From assembly GCF_000429665.1 (NCBI RefSeq), contig NZ_AUCH01000007.1:124001-188000 (forward strand): DNA of 64,000 nucleotides. Reading direction: 5' to 3'. Positions 14,529 to 22,582 of this stretch are shown piece after piece. Numbering within the stretch: position 1 is the first letter of the stretch; the number at the start of each line of letters is the position of its first letter. The DNA comes from Azovibrio restrictus DSM 23866 (GTDB lineage: Bacteria > Pseudomonadota > Gammaproteobacteria > Burkholderiales > Rhodocyclaceae). The position numbers and the translations under genes were made by a program. The notes beneath the pieces were generated by a model. The model did no database searches, was not told the DNA's origin, and saw nothing but the letters and a program-made list of their open reading frames with translations.

Positions 14529-16016
14529 ATGGCTGACACCCCGAATTCCAAACCAGATCCCACCGACAGGAATGTGCGCCTGATCCTGACCTGGCTGGCC
14601 ACCCACCGGGACTCCACGGAACTGGAACTGGAGGAACTGGGCACCCAGCTCGACACCCTGCGGGAGACGCCCCTGCCCCCCCGCCAGAGCCTGAAGCTGC
14701 TGGAAATGCTGTTTGCCTGCCTGAGCACCCGCCTGGAAGAACAGATCACCCAGTTTGCCGGCGCCGGCATTCCCCTGGCCCGGCGCATCCGCCAGCAGGT
14801 CAACACCCTCCAGGACGTGCTGGAGGATTTCGCCCTGGGCTACGAAGGGGTGCTCAGCGCCCTCTCCGGGGAGGCCCAGGCCAGCGAGCTGGAACTGAGC
14901 CTGGAGCGCACCGCCTTCTGCCTGCACAAGCACCTGTACATCAGCTACCTGGTCGCCGCCCCCGCCGGCCTGGGCATCTGGCAGCGCCTGCACGGCACCT
15001 ACCTGCGCAGCCTGGAGATGTCCCCCGAGCCTGGCCATCCGCGCCCCATCACCGCCTACGGCGAGGCCCTGCTGCTGGCCTGCGCCCAGCCCGCCTCCTT
15101 TTCCTCTCAGGAACTGGCCTTCGTGGCCGAATACGTGCGCCAGCGGGCCGGCACCCTGAACATCAGCGCCCGACTGCCGGCCGAAACCGGCGGCCTGTTC
15201 TGGATCGACCCCAGCCGGGACTTTCCCGCCTTCGCCCTGGCCCGCCGGGCGCCGCCGCCGGACTACAAGGTGTACTACTTTTCCTGCCTCGCCATGGCCG
15301 AACAGGCAGGCATCCACCTGGCAGCCCTGAGCGCCGGGCAAAAGGCCAGGGAACTGCAGCTCCCTGCCCTGGCAGACACGCCCGCCGGCAAGGGCACCCT
15401 GCGCCGGCTCGCCAGCTTCTGGGGCAACCCGGGCAAGCGCCGCTTCCCGCGCCGGCGGCAGTCCCACCGGGGCACCCTGGTGGCTGGCCTGGAGCGGCTC
15501 TGGCGCATGTTGCAGACCCCGGAGGCCATGGCCGAGGAGGATTTCAGCCAGTGGATGATCACCAACGAGAGTCCCGATGGCTACGCCCTGATGCACCTGC
15601 ACGGCAAGGCCGGGCGCATCCGGGTGGGCGACATCGTCGCCCTGCGCACCGATGCGGAGCTCGCCAGCAACGAACGCTGGCAGATCTGCCTGGTGCGCTG
15701 GGCCCTCTCGGAAAACCCCGAACACATCGAGATCGGCCTCCAGGTCCTGGCCCCGGAAGCCACCCCGGCCCTGCTCGCCATCCCCAGCGACCCGGGCAAC
15801 CAGGGCCGCACCTCGGCCCTGATCCTGCCGGAACTGCCGCCCCTGCGGAACGAACCGGTGCTGGTGGTGCCCGCCGGCGCCATCACCGACCAGAGCCGCA
15901 AGCTGCTGCTGCTGATCCAGAAGGCCAACCTGGAGATCCGTCAGGTGCGGGCCCTGGAAGTGAGCGAACAGACCGGCCGAGTGGAAGTCTTCACGATCGA
16001 GGCCGACGCTTCGTGA
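14529..16016 (+). CDS. Cytoplasmic protein with probable C-terminal PilZ-like domain
   Basis: 495 residues from an ATG at 14529 with TTGGAGA upstream; the frame opens at 14418 but the extra residues look non-coding. The first 300 residues are helical and unrecognised (LELEELGTQLDTLRE, FACLSTRLEEQITQF). Near residues 305-335 a basic run (KRRFPRRRQSHRG) precedes a barrel-like region with ITNESPDGYALMHLHGKAGRIRVGDIVALR, WQICLVRWALSEN and HIEIGLQVLAP, the arrangement of PilZ c-di-GMP-binding domains (RxxxR, then D/NxSxxG-like). If so, it is a c-di-GMP receptor. The motif match is loose (NESPDG for DxSxxG), so the call is tentative. Its end overlaps the convergent yihY gene by 26 bases. Confidence 0.6.
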   Translation: MADTPNSKPDPTDRNVRLILTWLATHRDSTELELEELGTQLDTLRETPLPPRQSLKLLEMLFACLSTRLEEQITQFAGAGIPLARRIRQQVNTLQDVLEDFALGYEGVLSALSGEAQASELELSLERTAFCLHKHLYISYLVAAPAGLGIWQRLHGTYLRSLEMSPEPGHPRPITAYGEALLLACAQPASFSSQELAFVAEYVRQRAGTLNISARLPAETGGLFWIDPSRDFPAFALARRAPPPDYKVYYFSCLAMAEQAGIHLAALSAGQKARELQLPALADTPAGKGTLRRLASFWGNPGKRRFPRRRQSHRGTLVAGLERLWRMLQTPEAMAEEDFSQWMITNESPDGYALMHLHGKAGRIRVGDIVALRTDAELASNERWQICLVRWALSENPEHIEIGLQVLAPEATPALLAIPSDPGNQGRTSALILPELPPLRNEPVLVVPAGAITDQSRKLLLLIQKANLEIRQVRALEVSEQTGRVEVFTIEADAS

Positions 16017-16830
16017 GGGCCCCGTCCAGGCTGGCCACCAGGACCGCCACCACCAGGACCAGGATCCAGGCCAGATAAAGCCAGATCAGGAAGATGGGCA
16101 GGGCCGAGAGGGTGCCATAGACCTTGGAATAGAAGGACACCCGGGCCAGATACCAGAGCAGCCCCAGCTTCATCCCAGCCAGCCCCAGGCTCACCAGGAC
16201 CCCGCCCCAGAGGGCCGCCCAGGGACTGACCCGGACATGGGGCATGGCATAGTAGAACAGGGCGAAGAAGCCTCCCAGGAGAGCCAGGTTGAGCCCCTTC
16301 AGCAGCTCCGTTTCCAGGGGCGCCAGCCCATCATTCCAGCCCAGGGCCAGCTTGATCAGGAACCCCAGCAGACTGGTCAGCCCTCCCATCAGCAGAGGCA
16401 CCCCCACCATCCCGCTCAGGTACAGGGGCAAACGGCGCAGCCAGGGACGCCCTTCCTTGATACCCCAGACCTGGTTCAGGGCTACCTCCAGGGTATGCAG
16501 CAGCAGGAACACCATCCCCGCCAGCACCAGCACCCAGGGCCAGGTGAGCTGCCTGGCCTTGCTGGCCATGAAATAGACCTGCTCGGCCACGGCGCCCCCC
16601 GACTTGCCCGGCAGCAGGGTCTGCATCAGCAGGCTGTCCAGCTGCCCCACCAGCACGTTGAAGCCGGGCAGGGAGGAAGCCACCACCAGGACCAGGGAAA
16701 CCAGGGGCACCAGGGTCAGCAGGGTGGAAAAGGCCAGGGAGGCAGCCACCTGGGTCAGGCGCTCCTGGCGGAACACGCGCACCAGATCGGCGGGGAGATC
16801 GAGCAGGACTCGGTGAAGGGGTCGGGACAT
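15991..16830 (-). CDS. YihY/BrkB-family inner-membrane protein
   Basis: 279 residues with six hydrophobic segments. It shows the family pattern: LTQVAASLAFSTLLTLVPLVSLVL at residues 25-50, LVLAGMVFLLLHTLEVALNQVWGI, and FYSKVYGTLSALPIFLIWLYLAWILVL near the C-terminus. The family was once mistaken for ribonuclease BN; its function is not established. It is divergent from wrbA (21 bases between starts) and converges on the PilZ-like gene. Confidence 0.88.
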   Translation of the reverse strand: MSRPLHRVLLDLPADLVRVFRQERLTQVAASLAFSTLLTLVPLVSLVLVVASSLPGFNVLVGQLDSLLMQTLLPGKSGGAVAEQVYFMASKARQLTWPWVLVLAGMVFLLLHTLEVALNQVWGIKEGRPWLRRLPLYLSGMVGVPLLMGGLTSLLGFLIKLALGWNDGLAPLETELLKGLNLALLGGFFALFYYAMPHVRVSPWAALWGGVLVSLGLAGMKLGLLWYLARVSFYSKVYGTLSALPIFLIWLYLAWILVLVVAVLVASLDGALTKRRPRS

Positions 16831-16837
16831 GGGCCGC

Positions 16838-16843
16838 TATAAT
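16838..16843 (+). promoter_or_regulatory. Perfect -10 hexamer just upstream of wrbA
   Basis: TATAAT ends 8 bases before the wrbA ATG, so transcription would begin almost at the start codon and the mRNA would be leaderless or nearly so. No convincing -35 is seen at the expected distance within yihY. The match may be chance. Confidence 0.4.
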
Positions 16844-16851
16844 AGCCCACC

Positions 16852-17442
16852 ATGAAAGACATCCTGGTTCTCTACTACAGTCACCGGGGCGCCGTGCGGG
16901 CCCTGGCCGAGCAGATTGCCCGAGGCATAGACAGCGTGCCCGGCACCCAGCCCCGGCTGCGCACCGTGCCCAAGGTCTCCACCCTGTGCGAGGCCAGCGC
17001 CCCGCCGGTACCCGACAGCGGCGCCCCCTACGCGGAACTCCAGGACCTGGAGGAATGCGCCGGCCTGGCCCTGGGCAGCCCCACCCGCTTTGGCAACATG
17101 GCCGCCCCCATGAAGTACTTCTGGGACGGCACCATCACCGCCTGGCAGAACGGCAGCCTGGCCGGCAAGCCGGCCACGGTATTCACCTCCAGCGGCAGCC
17201 TGCACGGGGGCAACGAGACCACCCTGCTGACCATGATGCTGCCCCTGCTGCACCACGGCATGGTGCTCATGGGCCTGCCCCATGGCTGGCCCGAGCTGGC
17301 CGCCACCCGGGATGGCGGCACCCCCTACGGCGCCAGCCACGTGGCCGGCCCCCAGGGCAGCCCGGTGCTCAGCCCCGAGGCGGCCCGGCTGGCCTTCCTC
17401 CAGGGCCAACGCCTGGCCCAGCTCACCCTGAAGCTGGCTTGA
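16852..17442 (+). CDS. wrbA: WrbA-like NAD(P)H:quinone oxidoreductase
   Basis: 196 residues. Flavodoxin-like FMN protein that carries out two-electron reduction of quinones. Signatures are ILVLYYSHRGAVRALAEQIARG at the N-terminus (phosphate loop), GSPTRFGNMAAPMKYFWDGT near residue 80 and the TSSGSLHGGNETTLLTMM block. Slightly shorter than E. coli WrbA within the normal range for the wider family. It is followed 28 bases later by the DUF2069 gene, likely in one transcript ending at the terminator at 17861. Confidence 0.92.
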   Translation: MKDILVLYYSHRGAVRALAEQIARGIDSVPGTQPRLRTVPKVSTLCEASAPPVPDSGAPYAELQDLEECAGLALGSPTRFGNMAAPMKYFWDGTITAWQNGSLAGKPATVFTSSGSLHGGNETTLLTMMLPLLHHGMVLMGLPHGWPELAATRDGGTPYGASHVAGPQGSPVLSPEAARLAFLQGQRLAQLTLKLA

Positions 17443-17470
17443 AGCCCCCCCAACCCCACCGGAACCCTCC

Positions 17471-17839
17471 ATGCTCAAACGCCTGCAACTGGCCGCCAGC
17501 GCCAGCCTGATTGCCCTGATCTTCCTCTGCCTGCTCTGGGAACTGTGGCTCGCCCCCCTGAAACCCGGCGGCTCCTGGATGGCCGCCAAGGCCTTCCCCT
17601 TGCTGCTGCCTTTGTTCGGCATCCTGAACGGGCGGCGCTACAGCTACCAGGTCAGCTCCCTGCTGGCCCTGCTCTACCTGCTCGAAGGCAGCGTGCGCGC
17701 CACCAGCGACACGGGCCCCAGCCAGTGGCTGGCCCTGGCGGAAACCCTGCTGGCCCTGGTGTTCTTCTGCAGCGTCGTAGCCTACGCCCGCCTCTCGGCC
17801 CCGAGCCGCAACAAGAGCGCCAGCTCCTCCGGGTCCTGA
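17471..17839 (+). CDS. DUF2069 membrane protein
   Basis: 122 residues with four membrane segments (LIALIFLCLLWELWLAPL, FPLLLPLFGILNGRRYSYQ, SSLLALLYLLEGSVRA, LLALVFFCSVVAYARL). The PLLLPLFG...LNGRRYSYQ and ALLYxxEG features define the DUF2069 family, frequently encoded beside wrbA in beta- and gammaproteobacteria. Function unknown. Confidence 0.88.
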   Translation: MLKRLQLAASASLIALIFLCLLWELWLAPLKPGGSWMAAKAFPLLLPLFGILNGRRYSYQVSSLLALLYLLEGSVRATSDTGPSQWLALAETLLALVFFCSVVAYARLSAPSRNKSASSSGS

Positions 17840-17860
17840 GCTAGGCGGGAGCAAACCACA

Positions 17861-17890
17861 AAAAAACGCCGGGACCCGCCCGGCGTTTTT
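17861..17890. terminator. Bidirectional terminator between DUF2069 gene and leuA
   Basis: Stem AACGCCGGG/CCCGGCGTT flanked by A6 on the left and T5 on the right, so it can stop transcription from both convergent sides. Confidence 0.9.
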
Positions 17891-17909
17891 CATCGGCGCG
17901 CAAGCAGGC

Positions 17910-19451
17910 TTACACGTCGCCCTGGGGATTCACCTTGCCGCTGCAGGAGTGCAGCTTGTTCAAAGCGTTCAGGTAGGCCTTGGCGGAGGCCACGACGATG
18001 TCGGTATCCGCCCCCTGGCCATTGACCACTCGACCGCCCTTGGAGAGACGCACGGTGACCTCGCCCTGGGCGTCGGTGCCGGTGGTGATGGCATTGACCG
18101 AGTACAGCAGCAGTTCGCCGCCGCTCTGCACCATCTGCTCGATGGCCTTGAAGGTGGCGTCCACGGGCCCGGAGCCATCGGACTCGGCCTTGCGCTCCAG
18201 CCCTCCCACGGTCAGGGTGACCCGGGAATGGGGCACCTCGCCGGTCTCGGAACAGACCTGGGAGTAGATCAGCTTGTAGTGCTCCTGGGCCGGGGTGACG
18301 GTCTCGTCGGAAACCAGGGCCTGGAGGTCCTCGTCAAAGATTTCGTGCTTCTTGTCCGCCAGCTCCTTGAAGCGGGCGAAGGCCGCGTTCAGGGCCTCGT
18401 CGCCTTCGAGCACGATGCCCAGCTCGGACAGCCGGCTCTTGAAGGCGTTGCGACCTGAATGCTTGCCCAGCACCAGCTTGTTCTGGGTCCAGCCCACGTC
18501 TTCGGCGCGCATGATCTCGTAGGTTTCCCGGTGCTTGAGCACGCCGTCCTGGTGGATGCCGGATTCGTGGGCGAAGGCATTGGCGCCGACGATGGCCTTG
18601 TTGGGCTGCACCGGGTAGCCGGTGATCTGGGACACCAGCTTGGAGGCGGGCACGATCTGGGTAGTGTCGATGCGGGTTTCCACCGGGAAGATGTCGGGCC
18701 GGGTGCGCACCGCCATCACCACTTCTTCCAGGGAGGCGTTGCCGGCCCGTTCCCCCAGGCCGTTGATCGTGCATTCCACCTGGCGGGCGCCGGCCAGCAC
18801 GGCCGAGAGGGAGTTGGCCACGGCCAGCCCCAGGTCGTTGTGGCAGTGCACGGACCAGACTACCTTGTCCGAGTTGGGCACCCGGGCGATGACCTGGCGC
18901 AGGGTCTCGGCGAACTGGTTGGGGAAGTTGTAGCCCACGGTGTCGGGCACGTTGATGGTGGTGGCGCCGGCCTTGATCACTTCCTCGAAGATGCGGCAGA
19001 GGAAATCCAGCTCGGAACGGCCCGCATCCTCGGCGGAGAACTCCACGTCGTCGGTGTATTGCCGGGCCCAGCCGATGGCCTTGACCGCCTGCTCCACCAC
19101 CTGGTCCGGGCTCATGCGCAGCTTCTTTTCCATGTGGATGGGGCTGGTGGCAATGAAGGTGTGGATGCGCTTTTGCGCCGCCGGCTGGATGGCCTCACCG
19201 GCCCGCTGGATGTCCTTCTCGTTGGCCCGGGCCAGGGAGCAGACGGTGGATTCCCGGATGCTCTCGGCGATGGCGCGGATGGCGTCGAAGTCGCCGGGGG
19301 AGGCGGCGGCGAAGCCGGCCTCGATCACGTCCACCCGCATCTTTTCCAGCTGCCGGGCGACGCGGATCTTCTCCTCCTTGGTCATGGAGGCGCCAGGGCT
19401 CTGCTCCCCATCCCGCAGGGTGGTGTCGAAAATGACCAAACGATCTTTCAT
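17910..19451 (-). CDS. leuA: 2-isopropylmalate synthase
   Basis: 513 residues. It condenses acetyl-CoA with 2-oxoisovalerate, the first committed leucine step. Signatures: DTTLRDGEQSPGASMT at the N-terminus, the VHCHNDLGLAVANSLSAVLAGA metal-site region, NGLGERAGNASLEEVVMA, and HESGIHQDG. The C-terminal regulatory domain (about residues 390-513) that mediates leucine feedback is present. It is the third gene of the psd-pssA-leuA run, 45 bases after pssA, and shares branched-chain precursors with the ilv genes upstream. Confidence 0.97.
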   Translation of the reverse strand: MKDRLVIFDTTLRDGEQSPGASMTKEEKIRVARQLEKMRVDVIEAGFAAASPGDFDAIRAIAESIRESTVCSLARANEKDIQRAGEAIQPAAQKRIHTFIATSPIHMEKKLRMSPDQVVEQAVKAIGWARQYTDDVEFSAEDAGRSELDFLCRIFEEVIKAGATTINVPDTVGYNFPNQFAETLRQVIARVPNSDKVVWSVHCHNDLGLAVANSLSAVLAGARQVECTINGLGERAGNASLEEVVMAVRTRPDIFPVETRIDTTQIVPASKLVSQITGYPVQPNKAIVGANAFAHESGIHQDGVLKHRETYEIMRAEDVGWTQNKLVLGKHSGRNAFKSRLSELGIVLEGDEALNAAFARFKELADKKHEIFDEDLQALVSDETVTPAQEHYKLIYSQVCSETGEVPHSRVTLTVGGLERKAESDGSGPVDATFKAIEQMVQSGGELLLYSVNAITTGTDAQGEVTVRLSKGGRVVNGQGADTDIVVASAKAYLNALNKLHSCSGKVNPQGDV

Positions 19452-19496
19452 GTCTTGCTCCAGAGTTCTAGACGGGGACCGGCGGCGGACCGGCCC

Positions 19497-20255
19497 TTAG
19501 TGGCCGGCCGGCTTCCTGCGCAGGAACTGGAGCAGGGAAAGCACGTAACCGGACAGGGCGTAGATGCAGAACAGCCCGAACAACACGCCGGGGGGATAGG
19601 TGGACACCAGCACGAAGGCCAGGACCAGGGCGGCCACCACGATGAAGGGGACACTCTTGCGCAGATTGATGTCCTTGAAACTGTAGAAACGGAAGTTGGT
19701 GACCATGGTCACCCCGGCAAAGATGGTGATGACCAGGGCAAACCAACGCATGTCTTCGCCGCCGACGCCGAAGTCCATCATCACCCAGACGAAGCCGGCC
19801 ACCAGGGCCGCTGCCGCCGGGCTGGGCAGCCCCTGGAAATAGCGCTTGTCGATCACTTCCAGGGTGGTGTTGAAACGGGCCAGGCGCAGGGCGGCGCCAG
19901 CGCAGTAGACGAAGGCGGCGATCCAGCCCAGGCGTCCCATGCCGGTCAGGGCCCACTCGTAGATCACCAGGGCCGGCGCAACGCCGAAGCTGACCATGTC
20001 GGAGAGGGAGTCGTACTCGGCGCCAAAGGCGGACTGGGTCCGGGTGAGCCGGGCCACCCGACCATCCAGCCCGTCCAGGACCATGGCGATGAAGATGGCC
20101 ACGGCGGCCTTCTCGAAACTGCCCTGCATGGCCTGCACGATGGCGAAGAAGCCGAAGAACAGGGCGGCGGTGGTGAACAGGTTGGGGAGCACATAGATGC
20201 CCCGCCGACGCAATTCAGGATTGAACAGGGCTTTTCTGGGTTTGATTTCCGGCAT
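19497..20255 (-). CDS. pssA: CDP-diacylglycerol-serine O-phosphatidyltransferase
   Basis: 252 residues, multi-pass membrane protein. The CDP-alcohol phosphotransferase motif is intact: LDGLDGRVARLTRTQSAFGA followed by EYDSLSD, matching DGx2ARx8Gx3Dx3D. It makes phosphatidylserine, which the adjacent psd product decarboxylates. The gene follows psd by 8 bases. Confidence 0.95.
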   Translation of the reverse strand: MPEIKPRKALFNPELRRRGIYVLPNLFTTAALFFGFFAIVQAMQGSFEKAAVAIFIAMVLDGLDGRVARLTRTQSAFGAEYDSLSDMVSFGVAPALVIYEWALTGMGRLGWIAAFVYCAGAALRLARFNTTLEVIDKRYFQGLPSPAAAALVAGFVWVMMDFGVGGEDMRWFALVITIFAGVTMVTNFRFYSFKDINLRKSVPFIVVAALVLAFVLVSTYPPGVLFGLFCIYALSGYVLSLLQFLRRKPAGH

Positions 20256-20263
20256 GGGCGATA

Positions 20264-20911
20264 TCAGGCAAGTTCGGCGAGCAGGGTGCTCGAAGCATAC
20301 ACTTTTTCACCGATCACGACCTTCACCTTGGCATCCAGGGGCAGGTACACGTCCACCCGGGAGCCGAAACGGATGAAGCCGTAACGCTGGCCCCGGGCCA
20401 GCTGCATGCCGCCATCCATGTAGTTGAGGATGCGCCGGGCGATCAGGCCGGCCACCTGGACGCTGGTCACGTCCTGGCCTTCGGGCGTCTTCAGGTGCAT
20501 GGCGCAGCGTTCGTTCTCGGTGGAGGCCTTGGCCAGGTCCGCATTGACGAACTTGCCGGGGCTGTACCAGACCTCCTGAACCACTCCATCCACGGGGGAG
20601 CGGTTGGAGTGCACGTTGAACACGTTCATGAACACGCTCACCTTGATGGCGCGGCGCTTCAGGTAAGCGTCCTCGGTCTCCTCCACGGCCACGATGCGGC
20701 CATCGGCGGGAGAAACGACGCTCTTGGGACCGGTGCCGGCAATCTGCCGGGCCGGATCCCGGAAAAACTGGATGACGAACAGGAGCCCCAGCCACCAGGG
20801 CAGGGCCACCCAGGTTCCAAGCAGGACCTGGACACCGACGGCGCCCACGAGCAGGAGAATCAGGAAGGGCCAGCCTTCCTTGGCGATGATGGGGTGGGGA
20901 TAGTTGTTCAT
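20264..20911 (-). CDS. psd: Phosphatidylserine decarboxylase proenzyme
   Basis: 215 residues, the short prokaryotic type. It converts phosphatidylserine to phosphatidylethanolamine. The N-terminus has membrane segments (PFLILLLVGAVGVQVLLG, LPWWLGLLFVIQFF). The self-cleavage site that yields the pyruvoyl group is GS in YGFIRFGSRVDVYLP near residue 182. SPADGRIV and FMNVFNVHSNRSPVDG are family signatures. It is the first gene of psd-pssA-leuA, after the ilvC terminator. Confidence 0.95.
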   Translation of the reverse strand: MNNYPHPIIAKEGWPFLILLLVGAVGVQVLLGTWVALPWWLGLLFVIQFFRDPARQIAGTGPKSVVSPADGRIVAVEETEDAYLKRRAIKVSVFMNVFNVHSNRSPVDGVVQEVWYSPGKFVNADLAKASTENERCAMHLKTPEGQDVTSVQVAGLIARRILNYMDGGMQLARGQRYGFIRFGSRVDVYLPLDAKVKVVIGEKVYASSTLLAELA

Positions 20912-20923
20912 GGTTTCCCTATG

Positions 20924-20959
20924 GAGAAACGACTCGCCCGGAGGGCATCCGGGCGAGTC
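20924..20959 (-). terminator. Hairpin after ilvC (probable terminator)
   Basis: A perfect 12-base stem GACTCGCCCGGA/TCCGGGCGAGTC with a 5-base loop (20931-20959). On the minus strand it is followed only by GTTTCTCC, a weak T-run. It separates the ilv operon from psd. Confidence 0.6.
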
Positions 20960-21034
20960 TGGGGGGCCGGGGCCAGAGGCCCCTGGGCAGGCGGAAATTC
21001 AGGCCAGCGCCATGGCCCCTGCTGGTTGTGGCGC

Positions 21035-22051
21035 TCAGTTCTTGGACTGGTCCACCAGCTTGTTCTTCTTGATCCAGGGCATCATGTCGCGCAGCTGGCC
21101 ACCGACGGTCTCGATGGGATGCACGGCATTCAGGCGGCGGCGGGCGGTCATGCTGGGGTAGCCGGTACGGCCTTCCAGGATGAACATCTTGGCGTATTCG
21201 CCGGTCTGGATGCGCTTCAGGGCGTTGCGCATGGCTTCCCGGGATTCGGCGTTGATGACTTCGGGGCCGGTCACGTACTCGCCATACTCCGCGTTGTTGG
21301 AGATGGAGTAGTTCATGTTGGCGATGCCGCCTTCGTACATCAGGTCCACGATCAGCTTCAATTCGTGCAGGCACTCGAAGTAGGCCATTTCGGGAGCGTA
21401 GCCGGCTTCCACCAGGGTCTCGAAGCCCATCTTCACCAGTTCCACGGCGCCGCCGCAGAGCACGGCCTGTTCGCCGAAGAGGTCGGTTTCGGTCTCTTCA
21501 CGGAAGTTGGTTTCGATGACGCCACCCTTGGTGCCGCCGTTGGCAGCAGCGTAGGACAGAGCGATGTCCTTGGCCTTGCCGGTCTTGTCCTGGTACACGG
21601 CGATCAGGGAAGGCACGCCGCCACCCTTCAGGTACTCGGAGCGCACGGTGTGGCCGGGGCCCTTGGGGGCGACCATGATCACATCCACGTCATCGCGGGG
21701 CACGACCTGGTTGTAATGGACGTTGAAGCCGTGGGCGAAGGCCAGGGCGGCACCCTTCTTCAGGTTGGGGGCCACTTCCTCGTTGTAGACCTGGGGAATG
21801 TTCTCGTCCGGCAGGAGGATCATGACCACGTCGGCGCCCTTGACGGCCTTGGCGATCTCTTCCACCTTCAGACCGGCGGCTTCAGCCTTCTTCCAGGAAG
21901 CGCCATCCTTGCGCAGACCCACGGTGACCTTGCAGCCGGAATCCTTCAGGTTCTGGGCGTGGGCGTGGCCCTGGGAGCCGTAGCCGACGATGGTGACCTT
22001 CTTGCCCTTGATCAGGGAGAGATCGGCGTCCTTGTCGTAATAAACTTTCAT
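21035..22051 (-). CDS. ilvC: Ketol-acid reductoisomerase
   Basis: 338 residues, class I length. It isomerises and reduces acetolactate and acetohydroxybutyrate using NADPH and Mg2+. Signatures: KVTIVGYGSQGHAHAQNL (Rossmann loop), LPDENIPQVYNEEVAPNLKKG, APKGPGHTVRSEY, and the metal/active-site DLFGEQAVLCGG and AYFECLHELKLIVDLMYEGG. It lies 24 bases after ilvH in the ilvI-ilvH-ilvC operon. Codon use is strongly biased, as in highly expressed genes. Confidence 0.97.
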   Translation of the reverse strand: MKVYYDKDADLSLIKGKKVTIVGYGSQGHAHAQNLKDSGCKVTVGLRKDGASWKKAEAAGLKVEEIAKAVKGADVVMILLPDENIPQVYNEEVAPNLKKGAALAFAHGFNVHYNQVVPRDDVDVIMVAPKGPGHTVRSEYLKGGGVPSLIAVYQDKTGKAKDIALSYAAANGGTKGGVIETNFREETETDLFGEQAVLCGGAVELVKMGFETLVEAGYAPEMAYFECLHELKLIVDLMYEGGIANMNYSISNNAEYGEYVTGPEVINAESREAMRNALKRIQTGEYAKMFILEGRTGYPSMTARRRLNAVHPIETVGGQLRDMMPWIKKNKLVDQSKN

Positions 22052-22075
22052 GAAATCCTCTTTCCTTGCAGATAG

Positions 22076-22567
22076 TTAGACTTTGAGAATACGGTCACCG
22101 CGACCGATGCCGGAAACCCCGGTACGTACGGTTTCCAGGATCAGCCCGGCATCCAGGGCGTTGATGAAGGAATCCAGCTTGGCGCTGGTTCCCGTCAATT
22201 CGATCACATAGGTGGATTCGGTCACGTCGATGATGCGGCCGCGGAAGATGTCGGCCATGCGCTTCATCTCCTCCCGGTCCTTGCCGGTGGCGCGCACCTT
22301 GATCAGCATCAGCTCCCGCTCCACGTGGGCGGCTTCGGAGAGATCCACCACCTTGACCACGTCCACCAGCTTGTTCAACTGCTTGGTGATCTGTTCCAGC
22401 ACCTCGTCGGAACCCCGGGTGACGATGGTCATGCGGGACAGGGAGGCATCCTCGGTGGGGGCCACGGTCAGGGTTTCGATGTTGTAACCCCGGGCCGAGA
22501 ACAGGCCCGCCACCCGGGACAGGGCGCCGGCTTCGTTTTCCAGCAGGATGGAAATAATGTGTCGCAT
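22076..22567 (-). CDS. ilvH: Acetolactate synthase small (regulatory) subunit
   Basis: 163 residues. N-terminal ACT domain MRHIISILLENEAGALSRVAGLFSARGYNI binds valine for feedback inhibition; the C-terminal part (RVGMEEMKRMADIFRGRIIDVT-like, as DREEMKRMADIFRGRIIDV) is the second ACT-like module. It partners the catalytic subunit encoded 15 bases upstream. Confidence 0.96.
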   Translation of the reverse strand: MRHIISILLENEAGALSRVAGLFSARGYNIETLTVAPTEDASLSRMTIVTRGSDEVLEQITKQLNKLVDVVKVVDLSEAAHVERELMLIKVRATGKDREEMKRMADIFRGRIIDVTESTYVIELTGTSAKLDSFINALDAGLILETVRTGVSGIGRGDRILKV

Positions 22568-22582
22568 GTTCGCTCTCTCCCC

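Noticed and set aside
18459..20384. A 641-codon plus-strand frame opposite leuA and pssA
   Set aside because: Shadow frame spanning two well-supported genes.
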